Below are positions 1-11,316 of a DNA stretch of 64,000 nt, piece by piece (positions within the stretch are counted from its first letter, which is position 1; every line of letters begins with the position of its first letter). The notes beneath the pieces are model-generated. The model ran no database searches. It saw nothing but the letters and a program-made list of their open reading frames with translations, and was not told the origin of the DNA. Origin of the DNA: Thermothelomyces thermophilus ATCC 42464 (taxonomy: Eukaryota; Ascomycota; Sordariomycetes; Sordariales; Chaetomiaceae); NCBI RefSeq assembly GCF_000226095.1, contig NC_016475.1:2232001-2296000 (forward strand). The letters run 5' to 3'. A program made the translations under genes and the position numbers.

Positions 1-2529
1 TCGGTGTCTCGGGGGCCGTCGTCAGAGGCTTCTTCCGGGCCCGGCGAGACTCCACGAGCCCGACCGCGACCGGAAGCACGGGCGAGCCGGTGGTGCGCCC
101 GAGCAGACATTTGAGAGCGGCCTGACTGTCGAGACCGAGACCGGGCCGATCGTTGACTCGGGCTCGATCCCCGCTCTTGCGGCGGCTCGTAGGCGGCCTC
201 CACGCCTGGCATCCTTGCCAACTCTACCCCGTTTTCGTCCTCGTCCTGGCCCTGGCCCTGGCCCTGGCCCTGGCCCCGAGGGCCTTGAGGGATGCACTGC
301 GACTGGGCGGCCTTTAGCGACTGAAAGTATCGAAGAGCGCGGACTCGAATGTGATTCGGCCCGAGCACCTGGGCTAAGCGGGACACCCGAACCGAGAACC
401 GATCATGAACGGACCGGCGCGCGCGGGCAGATGACCGTGACCGGAGAGATGACGACGGTGGCGGGCGAGCCTCCGCGGTTTCGTGCGCTTCCGTCGGCCG
501 CCCGTCCGGCAGTGACGTTCGGAGGACTATCGGCACCTCCTCGCCGTGGGTGTTGTTGCTCTGGGTTTGGCGGGACCCGTGAGCGAGAGCGGACCCGGAC
601 CCGGACCCGTTGCCCTGCCGCGACGGCACGTCCGAGTGTGCGCCGGAGCCGGAGACTGCGGGCGTCTCCTCTTGCTCCCCCCTCGGGCTCAGGGCGTCGA
701 GCCAGGCGCGAATGAACCGCGAAGACCGACCGGACGGGCGGGGACGGACCCGGTCGCCGGTTCGGGTAGGTAACTGTTGCTGAGGCTGATGAAAAAGCCC
801 TTCCGTCTGAGCCGGTTCCTGCGGCTGACAAGATCCCTCGGCCTGATGAGATCCCTCGGCCTGATGAGATCCCTCGGCCTGATGAGAACCCCCGGCCCGA
901 CCGGAGCTCTCGGCTTGCGGGGGCGGCGGCGCGGCGAATCTCTCGAGCTCCTGGGGGGTCAACTGCAGGTCCTCGAGGCGGAAGGTGCTGGGCGGCGGCG
1001 GCACGATGCCGGCCGCGCGGAGCCCATCGTCCATGGCCCTCGCGCTGGCGAGGCTGTCGGCGGGGGAGACCCAGGCTCCGGGCGGGGAGAGGGGGGAGGT
1101 GCGGCGGACGCGGTTGACGAAGCCGTCGAGCTGGTACAGGGGCGCGGTCCAGTACGGCTTGGACTCGGGGAGGAACCGGTTTGCGCGGTCGGCGGCGCGC
1201 AGCGTGGAGGCGGACAGCGACTTGCCGCCGCGCGTCCTGTGGACCACCCGGCCCGTCTCGCGGTCGCAGAAGACGGCCTCCTCCTCGATGGTGAGCCGGT
1301 GGCGTGACGGCGGGCCGTCCCGGTAGCGGAGCGTGACCCTCCGGGTGACCTGCATGCGCCGGTCGGCGAGCGCGTCCGACGGTGATGTGGCCGCCGCCGC
1401 CGCCGCCACCGCTGCCGTCTCCCCCACGGGAACTTCGAGGCGGCGGTGTAGGACCTCGATGGTGACGCCGGCGTCCCGGGACGACACCGGCACCCCCATC
1501 CGCTTCCCTAGCGCCACCACGCCCCTCATCTCGCCGACGGCCCCGCCCGGGAACAGCCAAGTGAGGTCGTATTGCGTGTACTCGCCGTAGGAGTCGGCCG
1601 GATTGGCAACGTCGACCTCGCTGCGCAGACATGTCACCGGGTCGACGCCGTAGATGGCGCGCATCAGCGACGTGGCGTACCCCATATCCAGCCCGGCGCC
1701 GCCCGAGTGCTCGAGGCGGAACCGCAGATCCTTGTCCTTGTCAACGGTCGCCGGCAGCACCACGAGGATCTTGACTCGCGCCACGTTCCGCCTGCTGATC
1801 ACTCTCTCGAACTCGAGCCAGCTGGGGTGGAACCGATACGGGCTGCACTCGAGGAGGACGGGGCAGTTTGCGGATCCGAGAAAGGGCCCGCTGAAGAGGC
1901 GTTCCGCGTCGGCCACGTTGCTCGTGCCGGGGGCGTCGAGCAGGACGTGTTTGCCCTTTGCGAGGGCCCTGATGGTCCATTCCAGACACAAGGGGGGCTC
2001 GAGGGCGATGAGGACGGCATCGATTTCGGCATCGTCGAGGAGGACTTGACGGCGTCAGCGAAGGAGGGGGAAAAAATAAAATAATAAAAAAAATAGGGGG
2101 GCTCTCCCAGAGGCTCCCGGTTCGTGATTTCATACCCTGGTAACTGGTATACGCCCTGCGGATGCCGTACCTCCGACGCCACTCTTGACATGTGCGCCGG
2201 TTATCGCAAGCCATCGCATGAACCTTGACGTCGGCGTGGTATACGGCTGGCTGGATCAGGATGGTGTAGCTGACAGCATCACAACATCCCCGTCAGCCCC
2301 CGTCGTTTACATCCGAGGAGCTAGCAGTTGGGTGGGGGGGGGGTATAGGGTACAGTACAAAGGGGCTAACTCACACCGAAGAAGCCGAGCCCAGGATTCC
2401 GAACTTCAGCGCGTGGTCGTTCTTTTCCGGTATCCGTGGTGGTTTGATCCAGTACCGAAACATGCGGCGGGCCGACGTTTTCTGCTCCTCTCTGGCTGCA
2501 CGGCCGAAGCGAGATCTCAAGGACGGCAT
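1..2529 (-). CDS. Gfo/Idh/MocA-family NAD(P)-dependent oxidoreductase with long C-terminal extension (3' end outside window)
   Basis: Exons on the minus strand are 2529-2375, 2269-2136 and 2044-<1, with GT-AG introns of 105 and 91 nt. The start is either Met at 2529 or the in-frame Met at 2463, 22 codons later; the second lies closer to the conserved core. The Rossmann segment KFGILGSASSVYTILIQPA is followed by the family block EPPLCLEWTIRALAKGKHVLL and by GGAGLDMGYATSLMRAIYG, as in fungal dihydrodiol/xylose dehydrogenase-like proteins. The usual EKP motif, whose Lys is catalytic in the family, reads DAP here (about residue 112 from the 2463 start). The fold ends near position 960, but the frame stays open to base 1, adding over 310 residues rich in Pro, Gln, Ser and Arg. 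Substrate is unknown. The fold is sure; activity is doubtful. Confidence 0.75.
831..884. repeat. Three perfect 18-bp tandem repeats inside the oxidoreductase tail
   Basis: The unit AGATCCCTCGGCCTGATG occurs three times without a mismatch (831-848, 849-866, 867-884), followed by a diverged copy. On the minus strand each unit keeps the reading frame and encodes a hexapeptide of the type HQAEGS. A second low-complexity block at about 245-275 (CTGGCC units) encodes Gly-Gln dipeptides in the same tail. Confidence 0.9.
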
Positions 2530-3912
2530 AGTTGTTGGAGGTGTGTGCCCAGAGCCCTTCGGAAGGGTCTCTCGATGTCTGGCCTCGAATTCAGGGGAAG
2601 TTAGTTCGCTGCGCCTTGTCGCCGCTTCTCGGGAGGTATGCACAAGGGATCGAAGCGAACAAAGTAAACAAACGATGTTATGCTGTAAGACGCTCAAGAG
2701 AAGAATGTTTGGTGTCGATTAGGGCACGCGGCGGCCAAGTCGGGGAGCAGGTAGGGGTGTGTGTGTGTGTGTGGGCGCGTGTAAAAGACCCAAGAGAACG
2801 TCAATAGATTGTGGTGGTGTGTTGTTCCCAGGTCTTGCTAGAATGCAGATTGCTGCTAGGATGCAGGACGAGACCCGGACCTGGGAAGGGACGGGATGGG
2901 TAAACTCGAGCTAAGGTACTGTGCCTACCATCAATGGACCTGCTGTCAAACCGCGAGATTGGAGCGAGGCCTCAAGGGCAGGCGCCTCTCGCAACCTGGG
3001 CAGAGAGTTGATATCCACAAACACTCCAAAAGACGACGGAGCGCTCCCCACAAGTACCGGCCCTCGCCTTCAGACAAGCCAAGGTTTTCTTCATCTTGAC
3101 CCTAACATACACTATACACATGCAGAAGCATAATATAGTTTGCGGTCCGCCGCAGTAGCCATGAGCCACCGTAGCGGCCGGCCATCGCCAGACAAAGACT
3201 GGCCCCATCAAGACCGCTCCACCCGTCTACCAATCCCCCCAATGCAATCCTCGACAGGTCTGATATCCATAGAGGTTCTGGACGGACCCCCGGACCATCG
3301 CCGACCAGCTAACCGCTTCCCTTTTGCGCGTCCGACCACCCAGGGCTAGAATCCTAACGCTTGCTTCTAACGCCGCTTGTCTGTCATTCCTAACCGTTCA
3401 AGAGTTTTGACAGTTCCTCCCTCACCGCCCTGGCCGCCAGGAAGGGCAGCCTATCAAGATAAGATGGACAAAAGAAAGGTTAAAGCCGACGGCCGAGCAA
3501 AAAAAAAAAAGGCCACATAACGCCTGACCCAACCATGCCGCCGAAAACAGCACCTACGCCGTCCGAAAGAAATGCGCCAATATATGTACTCGCTCTGCTC
3601 CAGATCGTTCGCGCCAAATGCTAAATGCCGGATTCGATGCCAGGTGACGGTAGTGTGCATGCTGTTCGCGACGCGATCGGTCACCAAACAGCTGAGACAG
3701 GAAAGACGATCTTTTTTTTTCTTTTCTTTTTCGCCCACGAGACAACCAAGGAAGTTTTGCTTGTCAAAAGCAGCAGGGGGTCGAGCGAAGGGTCGGACTG
3801 AGCGTTCGACTTTTCTTGGGATGCACAGGCAATGGCAAGCACGATAAGAGCAGTATCGAGGTGGGCAGCAAATATGGTATGATTACCGCTCGCATCCAGT
3901 TTGCTCAGTTGC
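2530..3912. other. Intergenic, no gene seen
   Basis: This is the upstream region of the oxidoreductase and the downstream region of DBF4. It holds a short GT microsatellite at about 2757-2773, an A12 run near 3500 and a T-rich run near 3712. No open frame here looks coding and no RNA gene was recognised. Confidence 0.6.
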
Positions 3913-6041
3913 TTATCGCCGGGGTTCGCGCGCGAGCTGAGAGAGGAGGGCATCAAGTTGCGACCAGTTTTCGTCGTTCTCCGCGAACTTGCGGTGTTTG
4001 CGGGAGACGATGTGCTACAACGCGATGTCAGTCGGTTGCTTGTGGCCACCAAGAAAGACTCTTATTGAGAGAATCAGTCTCACCTCTTCGAAATCAGCAA
4101 ACTTCTCCTGGCAGTTTTCGCAATACCCCGGCTTCGGATCACGCCTCGGCTTTGACTGCGAAACCGGAACACTGGCTGTACGCCGCAGCTTTTCCCTCTG
4201 CCTCGAGCTTCCTTCCTCATTGGCTACGTCGAGTTTCCTCTGCGTGATCTGGCCGGCACTAGCTGACCGAACGAACGTGGTGTTGCCATCGTGGCAGATC
4301 CCGGCTACCTGGCGTGAGCTCGGGTCCAGCGACAGCCCAGGCGTGCTGGCCTTCTGCAAGACCACCTTGCGCTGGAGCCCGTGGATTTCCTTGCTCGTCC
4401 CGGCTTTGGCACCCAGCACGCCGCCAGTGGTGGACGAAACCATTTGCGACCGAATCGCCGACGTCACGTTGGAAGGCTGCATGCCCGAGGCCACGGGCTC
4501 CCCGGCCAGAAGACGGCCCGCCTTTGCGTGACTGATAAACGCGTTCTGGGAGCGGAACTCAAAGGTCGGTGGATTCGACACTCTGGACCGATCAAAGGTT
4601 TGGCTTGCCCCGCCATCTGCAATCCCTCGGTTGTGCCCGTCCTCCATCTGCGCTAGGGTACGCTTGCCCGTGGCGGCCTTGGGCGGAGCATCGGCCGTCA
4701 GGGGAGTTGGCGCCGCAGGCTCGGCGGCTTCCTCGGCCTCCTCCGCCTTGGCAACCCGCGTTTTGGATGGGGTTCGCTCCCGATCCCGGTCCCGGTCCCG
4801 GCCCTTGTCCCTGTTCCTGTCCTTCTCCCTTCCCCTGTCCCGGTCTCGGTTCTCCCTCTCCTGGGGGTCGTAACTCTCGTCAAGGACAAAGGGGCATCGG
4901 CCCTGCGACACGATCCGGAACTGCGGCCACTCTTGATCCTTGGGGTCAGAAGCCTTCATGTACTCCCTGACCATAATCGGCCTGGTCTTTTCTTCGACAT
5001 CGTACACGTAGATGTACGGACCCCTGAAGCGATATGTGTCTTGGCTCGCCACGGTTGGGTCGCGATCCGAGGGTCCATTAACGCGTTCATTTTGCAACAG
5101 CAACGCCAAGTTGCGCTCATCCTTGGACGCTTTGCTGGCGGATTGCGTATTGCCGCGGCTCAGTCCAGCATTCATGTACTGTTCTGGATTCAGCGCAATT
5201 TCCAAGATCTTTTGCAGTTTCTCCAGGGACCAGATCTTCTTCCCCATCTCCCGAGCCTTGTCCAGGACATCAGTGCGCGTCTTGGTTCGCCTGAGGGGAT
5301 CGTCTTGACTCGGGATCGCAGGCCTACGGCCCGGGACTGTGTCATAGACGAGCTTCCTCCGTGTAGGGTCGACGGTCCGATTGAGGAGGGACGGGTCGAT
5401 CGTCTTGGGCTGCTCGTTATCCTCCTGGGAGGCCGGAGCGACGGGGCGCCCTTCACGTTCCTCCTTTGGTTTCTCGGGAGGGATCGGCCGGGTCGTGACG
5501 ACGTGAGTGATGTCGATGGAGAAGAATTTCTCCTCGCGCTGCAAGGGAGGGCGGAGGGTGAGTTTGCTGACGTTCCAAGCCGGGGTGCACCATGTTCCAG
5601 AGTACTCACAGCGCCGAGACGGCCAACTTGCTTCGCTAGCTTGGACCGCTGCTCGTCGGGGATGCTCTCAAAATAAAACACCATCTTGGGAAAGCGCGAG
5701 CGGATCTGGGCGTGCCATGTTCGCAGATTCACCAGCTCCTCCTCGGTTGGGGTATACAAGGTCGCGGCAGATGCCTTGGTTCCCGTGGTGGCGGTAGTCG
5801 TTGCCGCTCGCGATGCCGACCTCTGGACAATAGTCCGGGTCGTCTTCGATGCTCTCGATGGCGAGGCGACTCCACGGTCGATCATCTGGCGCTTCGCCGG
5901 CGGGGGTTTCCCATAGGGCTCCTCTAGCAGGTCAGTCAAGGCCCGGGCCTTCTTGGCGGAACCGGCGCCCGAGGCGGCGCGCATGGGCGAATTGGCCACA
6001 TTTGGATTGCTGCTGGAGAGGGGGATCCTCTTGGTCGACAT
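3913..6041 (-). CDS. dbf4: Dbf4/Dfp1/NimO-type regulatory subunit of the Cdc7 (DDK) kinase
   Basis: Exons are 6041-5610, 5538-4084 and 4014-3913 (introns 71 and 69 nt), giving 662 residues. In the family this subunit activates Cdc7 kinase, which phosphorylates Mcm2-7 to fire replication origins in the nucleus. Three family motifs are visible in order: the N motif (about 100-165, around FPKMVFYFESIPDEQ and the joined FFSIDITHVVTTRP), the M motif (about 318-340, with RPIMVREY), and the C-terminal CCHH zinc finger, Cys617, Cys620, His630 and His636 (KPGYCENCQEKFADFEEH then IVSRKH). The last intron splits the finger exactly between Glu629 and His630. An Arg/Asp-rich stretch (about 371-400) sits between M and C motifs. 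Aspergillus NimO is the best known filamentous homologue. Confidence 0.9.
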
Positions 6042-7100
6042 GGCCGAGAGCTGTTGCTGAGGGGGCCGATGGAGAGATGCTGCTGCCGGACGTCCAATTG
6101 CCCCGTCAACATGCTACAGCACCCGAGTGCCCGGGTGTTGTTTATTTCGGGCGGGCTGCAGTGCGTTGGTGCAAAGATTTGGCTGCCCGATTGGCCGGCC
6201 GGGTGATTGGCGGACAGTGGACAAAACTCGGACCTGTGGAGGAGGATTGGGGGAGGGGAGGGAGGTGTGGGATGGGAGGTGGTGGGCTGGTGATGTTGGT
6301 GTGTGAGGGAGGGGGCACCTGGCAACGGCAGCAACCAAACAGCACGCGAGCTGACGTGCACCAAAAACGCGTCTCTCGGGGGCGGCGCTCGTTCGGCGCC
6401 GCACGCACACACACACCCACACCGAGAGAATGACGGAAAGGAAGGCGGTGCGGTGGGAAGCAAGCGGTTAATGGTGCATGTCAAGCATCAACAGGTTTGT
6501 CGTCCGCAGAGCGAGCGTGTCGAGAGGGTGATGTTTTGGCGACGAGCAGTGCAGCTCCGTCCAAGTCTTGGGTCAAGTCAAGTCAGTCCAGAATTGGGAA
6601 GGGCTTTTTTGGAGTGCGAGCCGCGGAATCTCAAAAAGGCGGCAGAAGAGGGCCCGAGCTCCAGCGAGCTAAGCCTGCTTGGAGGAGCACAACAAACCTT
6701 GACCCCACAGACGCGGCTGCCCGCTGGGGCGTGCTGTCGCTAACAGCAACCGCCCTGAATGTGGAAGTGGAAGCCCCCGCCACGGGCATCTGGAATGGAG
6801 GTGCATTTTTTTTTTTTAACAAGCCACCACGCAAGCAAACATCCTAATGGATTGTGCAGCGTGAAACAGAAAATCAAGCTGTTGGTGCAGCTCGATCTTT
6901 CTCTTTCTTTCAACTTTTCCAGGCACCGTTCGCCGTTGGCCTGTCCATTCCAGTCAGTGGAAAGATGCAGATGCAGATGGATGTTATTGTAAATTGTGGG
7001 GCACCTTGGGGATGATCAAGTTAGCCGCAATCGCAAACTTACAACATCGGCCCGACGTGTGTAGGTCTCCGTTCGTGACGACCACCGCACGTTTTCCAGA
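6042..7100. other. Divergent intergenic region between DBF4 and ICP55
   Basis: The two genes point away from each other, so both promoters lie here. It contains a short CA run at about 6408-6422 and a T run near 6807. Several frames are open because of GC content, but none resembles a protein family. Confidence 0.6.
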
Positions 7101-8684
7101 ATGAAGGTTCAGTTATTGAGGCCGGATCTACGGCAAATATACAGGCCGCTACAAGTCCATACACAATGGCCGCCATCGAGAAGGGCGTGGAATCGCAGCT
7201 ATGCAACAACGTCGATCTCGGCTGCCGAGCTCGAGTTCGGTCAACCGGTTTACGAGACACATCCGCACATTCTCAAGCCGGGTGAAAGTGAGTCGCGGAT
7301 TGCCTGCGTGCCCCGTGCGGAACCGTTAATACGGAAAGAAGCCCATTGACAAAGCCGCGTCAAAGTCACCCCCGGCATCACCGCTCAAGAGTATGCCGAC
7401 CGCCGAGCCAAGCTGGCCCACAGCCTCCCCGACGGCGCCGTCGCCGTCCTTCCCTCGGCCGAGGTCAAGTACCGCTCCGGCGCCGTCTTCTACCCCTTCC
7501 GGCAAGAGTCCAACTTCCTCTACCTCACCGGCTTCTCCGAGCCACAGTCCCTCGCCGTCATCCGCAAGACCGGCCCGTCGCTAGGCGACTACACCTTCCA
7601 CCTCTTCTGCCGCCCCAAGGATGCCCTCGCCGAGCAGTGGTCCGGCCCCTGGTCCGGTCTGCGCGCCGCCGAAGACGTCTTTAACGCCGACGAGGCCGGC
7701 GACATCAACGCCCTCCACACGCTCCTCCCGCCCCTCCTCCGCTCCGCCTCCCGCATCTACACCGACGCCATCCCCTCCTCCTCCTCCTCCTCCTCCTCCT
7801 CATCATCATCTCCATCCTCGTCCCTGTCCTCCATTTTCTCCTCCCTCCCGAGCAAGGCCCCGACCGCGCCGCTATCCCCGCTCGTCAACGCGCACCGCGC
7901 CATCAAGTCGCCCGCCGAGATCGGCGCCATGCGGCACGCCGGCCGCGTCTCGGGCCGCGCCTTCACCAGCGCGATGCGGCGCCCGTGGGCGTCCGAGCCC
8001 GAGCTGCACGCGTACCTGGCGCACGCCTTTGCGCGCGACGGCCTGTCGGGCGAGGCGTACGTGCCCGTCGTCGCCGGCGGGCCGCGCGGCCGTATGATCC
8101 ACTACACGCACAACACCGCCCTGCTCCGGGACGGCGAGACCGTCCTGGTCGACGCCGGCGGCGAGTACGGCTGGTACATCACCGACATCACGCGCGTCTG
8201 GCCCGTCGGCGGCCGCTTCAGCGCCGCCCAGCGCGACCTCTACGCCGCCGTCCTGCGCGTGCAGCGCATGGCCGTCGGCCTGTGCACGGAGCGGAACGGG
8301 CTGTCGCTGGACGAGATCCACCGGGCCACCGAGGCGGCGCTGCAGGACGAACTCGAGCGGCTGGGCTTCGAGTTCGGAAGGGGAATGAGGATGTTCCCCG
8401 GCGGCGGCGAAGCTATGGGTATCTTGTTTCCGCACCACGTCGGCCATTATATCGGGCTGGACGTGCATGATGTGCCCGGGTATCCCCGGTCAACGCCGCT
8501 ACGGGCTGGGCATTGCGTGACCATCGAACCGGGCGTGTACGTGCCGGATGATGACAGGTTTCCAAAGCATTTCAGGGGGTTGGCGGTGAGGATAGAGGAT
8601 AGTGTGTGCGTGGACAAGGATGCGCCGCTGGTGTTGACGCCCGAAGCGGTCAAAGAGGTGGAGGACATCGAGGCATTGAGGTAG
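7101..8684 (+). CDS. icp55: Intermediate-cleaving peptidase 55 (mitochondrial M24B aminopeptidase P)
   Basis: Exons 7101-7287 and 7366-8684 (intron 78 nt) encode 501 residues. ICP55 removes a destabilising residue from precursors after the mitochondrial processing peptidase has cut. The N-terminus is Arg-rich with few acids and leads into RSYATTSISAAELEFGQPVY and then the aminopeptidase P N-terminal domain (ITPGITAQEYADRRAKL). The M24 pita-bread domain has all five metal ligands: Asp325 and Asp336 (VDAGGEYGWYITDITR), His423 (VGHYIGLDVHD), Glu450 (TIEPGVYVP) and Glu473 (RIEDSV). A Ser-rich insert made by TCC/TCA repeats (nt 7770-7840) lies between the two domains. Cytosolic aminopeptidase P is the alternative, but the presequence favours the mitochondrion. 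Confidence 0.88.
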
Positions 8685-8878
8685 ACTGGCTTGAAAAGGA
8701 ATAATCTGTAACAACAGCATGTAAAAGTGTCTTCACTACTATAGAAATGTTATTGTTAAAAACACGGGTTTGTGGGTATCTTGTAACTTCGCTAAGAGCT
8801 CCTCCCTTGCCCCCTCTTCCCACCAGCACCACACCTACTACAACAAAAGAGAAGACAAACACAACAATAATAGAATAC

Positions 8879-9140
8879 AAGGAAAAAAAGAAAAAAAAGG
8901 AAAAAAAGGAAAAAAGGAAAAAAAAGGAAAAAGGAAAAAAAGAAAAAAGGAAAAAAAGAAAAAAAGGAAAAAAGGAAAAAAAGGAAAAAAGGAAAAAAAG
9001 GAAAAAAGGAGAAAAAGAAAAGAAAAGAAGGGAAAAAGGGAAAAAAAGAAGAAAAAAAGAAAAGAAGGGAAAAAAAGAAAAAAGGAAAAAAGGGGAAAAA
9101 AGGGGAAAAAAGAAAAGAAAAAAGAGAAAAAGGAAGAAAA
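8879..9140 (+). repeat. 262-nt uninterrupted homopurine (A/G) tract
   Basis: Every base from 8879 to 9140 is A or G, built from irregular units such as GGAAAAAA and AAAGAAAA. It begins about 195 nt past the ICP55 stop codon. Open frames on either strand here (Lys/Glu-rich or Phe/Ser-rich) are products of the composition, not genes. Confidence 0.97.
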
Positions 9141-9752
9141 TACGGAAGGAAGAGGGCCAAGGAAAAGAGAGGACCACCTCTTTTCACTTTTGCCAACTCC
9201 CTGAATCGTGAATTCTCGAGCTGACTCGCTCATTACGTAGTAACACATTTTCTCAAGCATGAGGTGAGAGATAAGCCAACCAGCTACCCAGACCCAAGCA
9301 GGAGACATTTCGTAGATACCCACACCAACCCTAGGTTCAGGTTTCGTGAAACTGCGAGACACGAACGGCTCAATCCTAATGCACGCTCACCTGAGAAGCG
9401 CATACTTACGCTAAATCCCACTTGCAAACCGATGACGGCACCGGGAAGCTCAGCGCTATGAGCAGGACGTAGCAAGCGTGTAGACGCTCCTTCGTAAGTT
9501 CCCCCGCTTCTCGCTTCTGAGCATTGCTAGTGCGAACATGCGGCGAGAAGATAGTATATATTCTACGCCAACGGGCCGACCACGAGGTATGCTCATGCGT
9601 GTCCACTTCTTTATTTTTTTTCTTCCGTTGCCGTTCCATGCCCAGCGGTAGTAACGACCAGCGTATCTACGCGAAAACAATAGGCTGAAGATCAGGAAAG
9701 GAGACAAGTATATACAGGGGTTGATCGGAGAAAGTGAGTGGGGTGGGTGTTG

Positions 9753-11316
9753 CTAGCAGAAGCCTCTTGGATCGAATAGTGTTCTGCTGTAGGCTGGCAT
9801 GGTGTATGCTTGCTGAGCCGCGGCACTTAATAATTGCTCAAAAGCTTGAAGGCGACGAGAGAGCTCCCGGTGCTCTTCTACAATCTCCTTATTCCGTCGT
9901 TCAAGTTGGTGGATGTACTCGATCGCTTTTGCGAGGACGGTGCCCTGGAAACCGGTCAGTTGCTTCTACTTTTTTGGGGAAGCTTGGGCTCAAACGTACC
10001 TTGCTGACTTTAGCCGCCCTAGACTGCTGTGTCTCATCGTCATCGCCGCCTTCTTCCGAGACTGTTCGAAGTGATGGGACCGCATTTCGTAGCTCCGCGA
10101 TTTTGTCCTTCAAATTTGTCCGGTACTTTCGCTCAATATCGTTATGCGCCGCCCGCTCGCCCGTCTTCGGCTTCTCCTTGCTCTTTTCACCGGTACTCGC
10201 CTGCTTCTTTGGCGCCGTAGACTGCCCGGCGCGTGGTTGCGCTGCGGGCGGCTGAGGCGGAGAGACGGGCTTCGGACCCTGAGGTGTGCTTGTGCCTCCC
10301 AGTGTAGCACCAAACGACATGGGCATAGTAGCACTCATCCCGGTAAAATTGAAGTTGATGTTTGACCCAAGGCCTCCCATCCTCGATCCCGGGTTCATGG
10401 CAATGGCAATTAATCGCCTTTGCTCGGCTTCATTCAACGAGGTGGTATTGAGTCCAACCAGCGGGTCCATACGTATCCCCGGCTGTGGTCTCTCCCAACT
10501 CAAGGGCGTCGAATACAGGCCCTCTCGTGGCGGCACGTCCTGAGGTGGTGCAGTGTCGACTTTGGAAAGTTGGTCGGTAAGGTTGATGGAGGAGAAGCCG
10601 TCGTCGTCCGATAGCGCATTGTCAAGGGCACTGTCGTCCAGGAACTCGTCGACATCATTGGCGGAAGGTGCGGGTATTGATTCAGAAGCCCTTGGAGCCC
10701 GTCCCGTCAGCCACTCTATTGGTGTCGAAACAAGGGAAGAGTGCCGTCATCGCCGGCACGAGCAATCAACACTTACCCGTCCGTCGTGGGAATCTTATTT
10801 TTGCTGTCAAGATCTGGCCTCCGAGGCCCGGCCGTCTCAGATACGCTGGGCAAGCCGTCCTCCTTGTCGAAGTTGAGCCAGTAATCGACCGATTCGAGCG
10901 GACTTTCCTCGTCCATGCTTAATCTGGACCGTTTCCTCTCATGCCCATCCCGTGTCCTTAGGCGGCGCCGAGTCGGAAACCCAGGCCCGGACCGGATTCC
11001 CTGCGCCGGCGTTTGTGAAGCAGTCGAGAGACTAGGGGACACGGTCGTGAGTCCGGTAGAAGGGGACGGTCGCGGAAGGGAATCGAGTGACAGGGTTGTA
11101 CCGGCCGAAGGCGACATGGTCAGACCCGCGTTTAGCTTCAACCCCGCTGTGTCCCAGAGAGAAGGCTGTTGCACTGAGGTTCTCGCCACGGAGCGTTGGT
11201 CAATAGGATCGACCGCCTGAAGAGTGTAAGCAAGTAACCACGGCAGTCGAGAGAAACCGTACTTGGTTGTTAGGCATCGAGAAGAACTCGGCGTTTCTAA
11301 GTGGACCCGAATCCAT
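9753..11316 (-). CDS. SREBP-type bHLH transcription factor without membrane segments
   Basis: Four exons (11316-11263, 11216-10777, 10690-10000, 9944-9753) encode 458 residues. The phases agree across all junctions; the acceptor at 10691 (CAAG) was chosen because a nearer TAG acceptor breaks the frame. The basic region AAHNDIERKYRTNLKDKIAEL carries the Tyr (ERKYR) that marks the SREBP subclass. The loop is acidic (EEGGDDDETQQ), and helix 2 plus a leucine-zipper-like helix follow (GTVLAKAIEYIHQLERRNKE). The protein stops about 40 residues later, so it lacks the two transmembrane helices of SrbA/Sre1 and should be a soluble nuclear factor, like SrbB-type proteins. The first half is Ser/Pro-rich. 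Targets cannot be read from sequence. Confidence 0.82.

Noticed and set aside
2757-2773. GT microsatellite upstream of the oxidoreductase
   Set aside because: Too short and too common in such genomes to be notable.
8747-9362. Overlapping open frames on both strands, Lys/Glu-rich on plus and Phe/Ser-rich on minus
   Set aside because: They are the translation of the 262-nt homopurine tract in several frames; there is no other coding signal.
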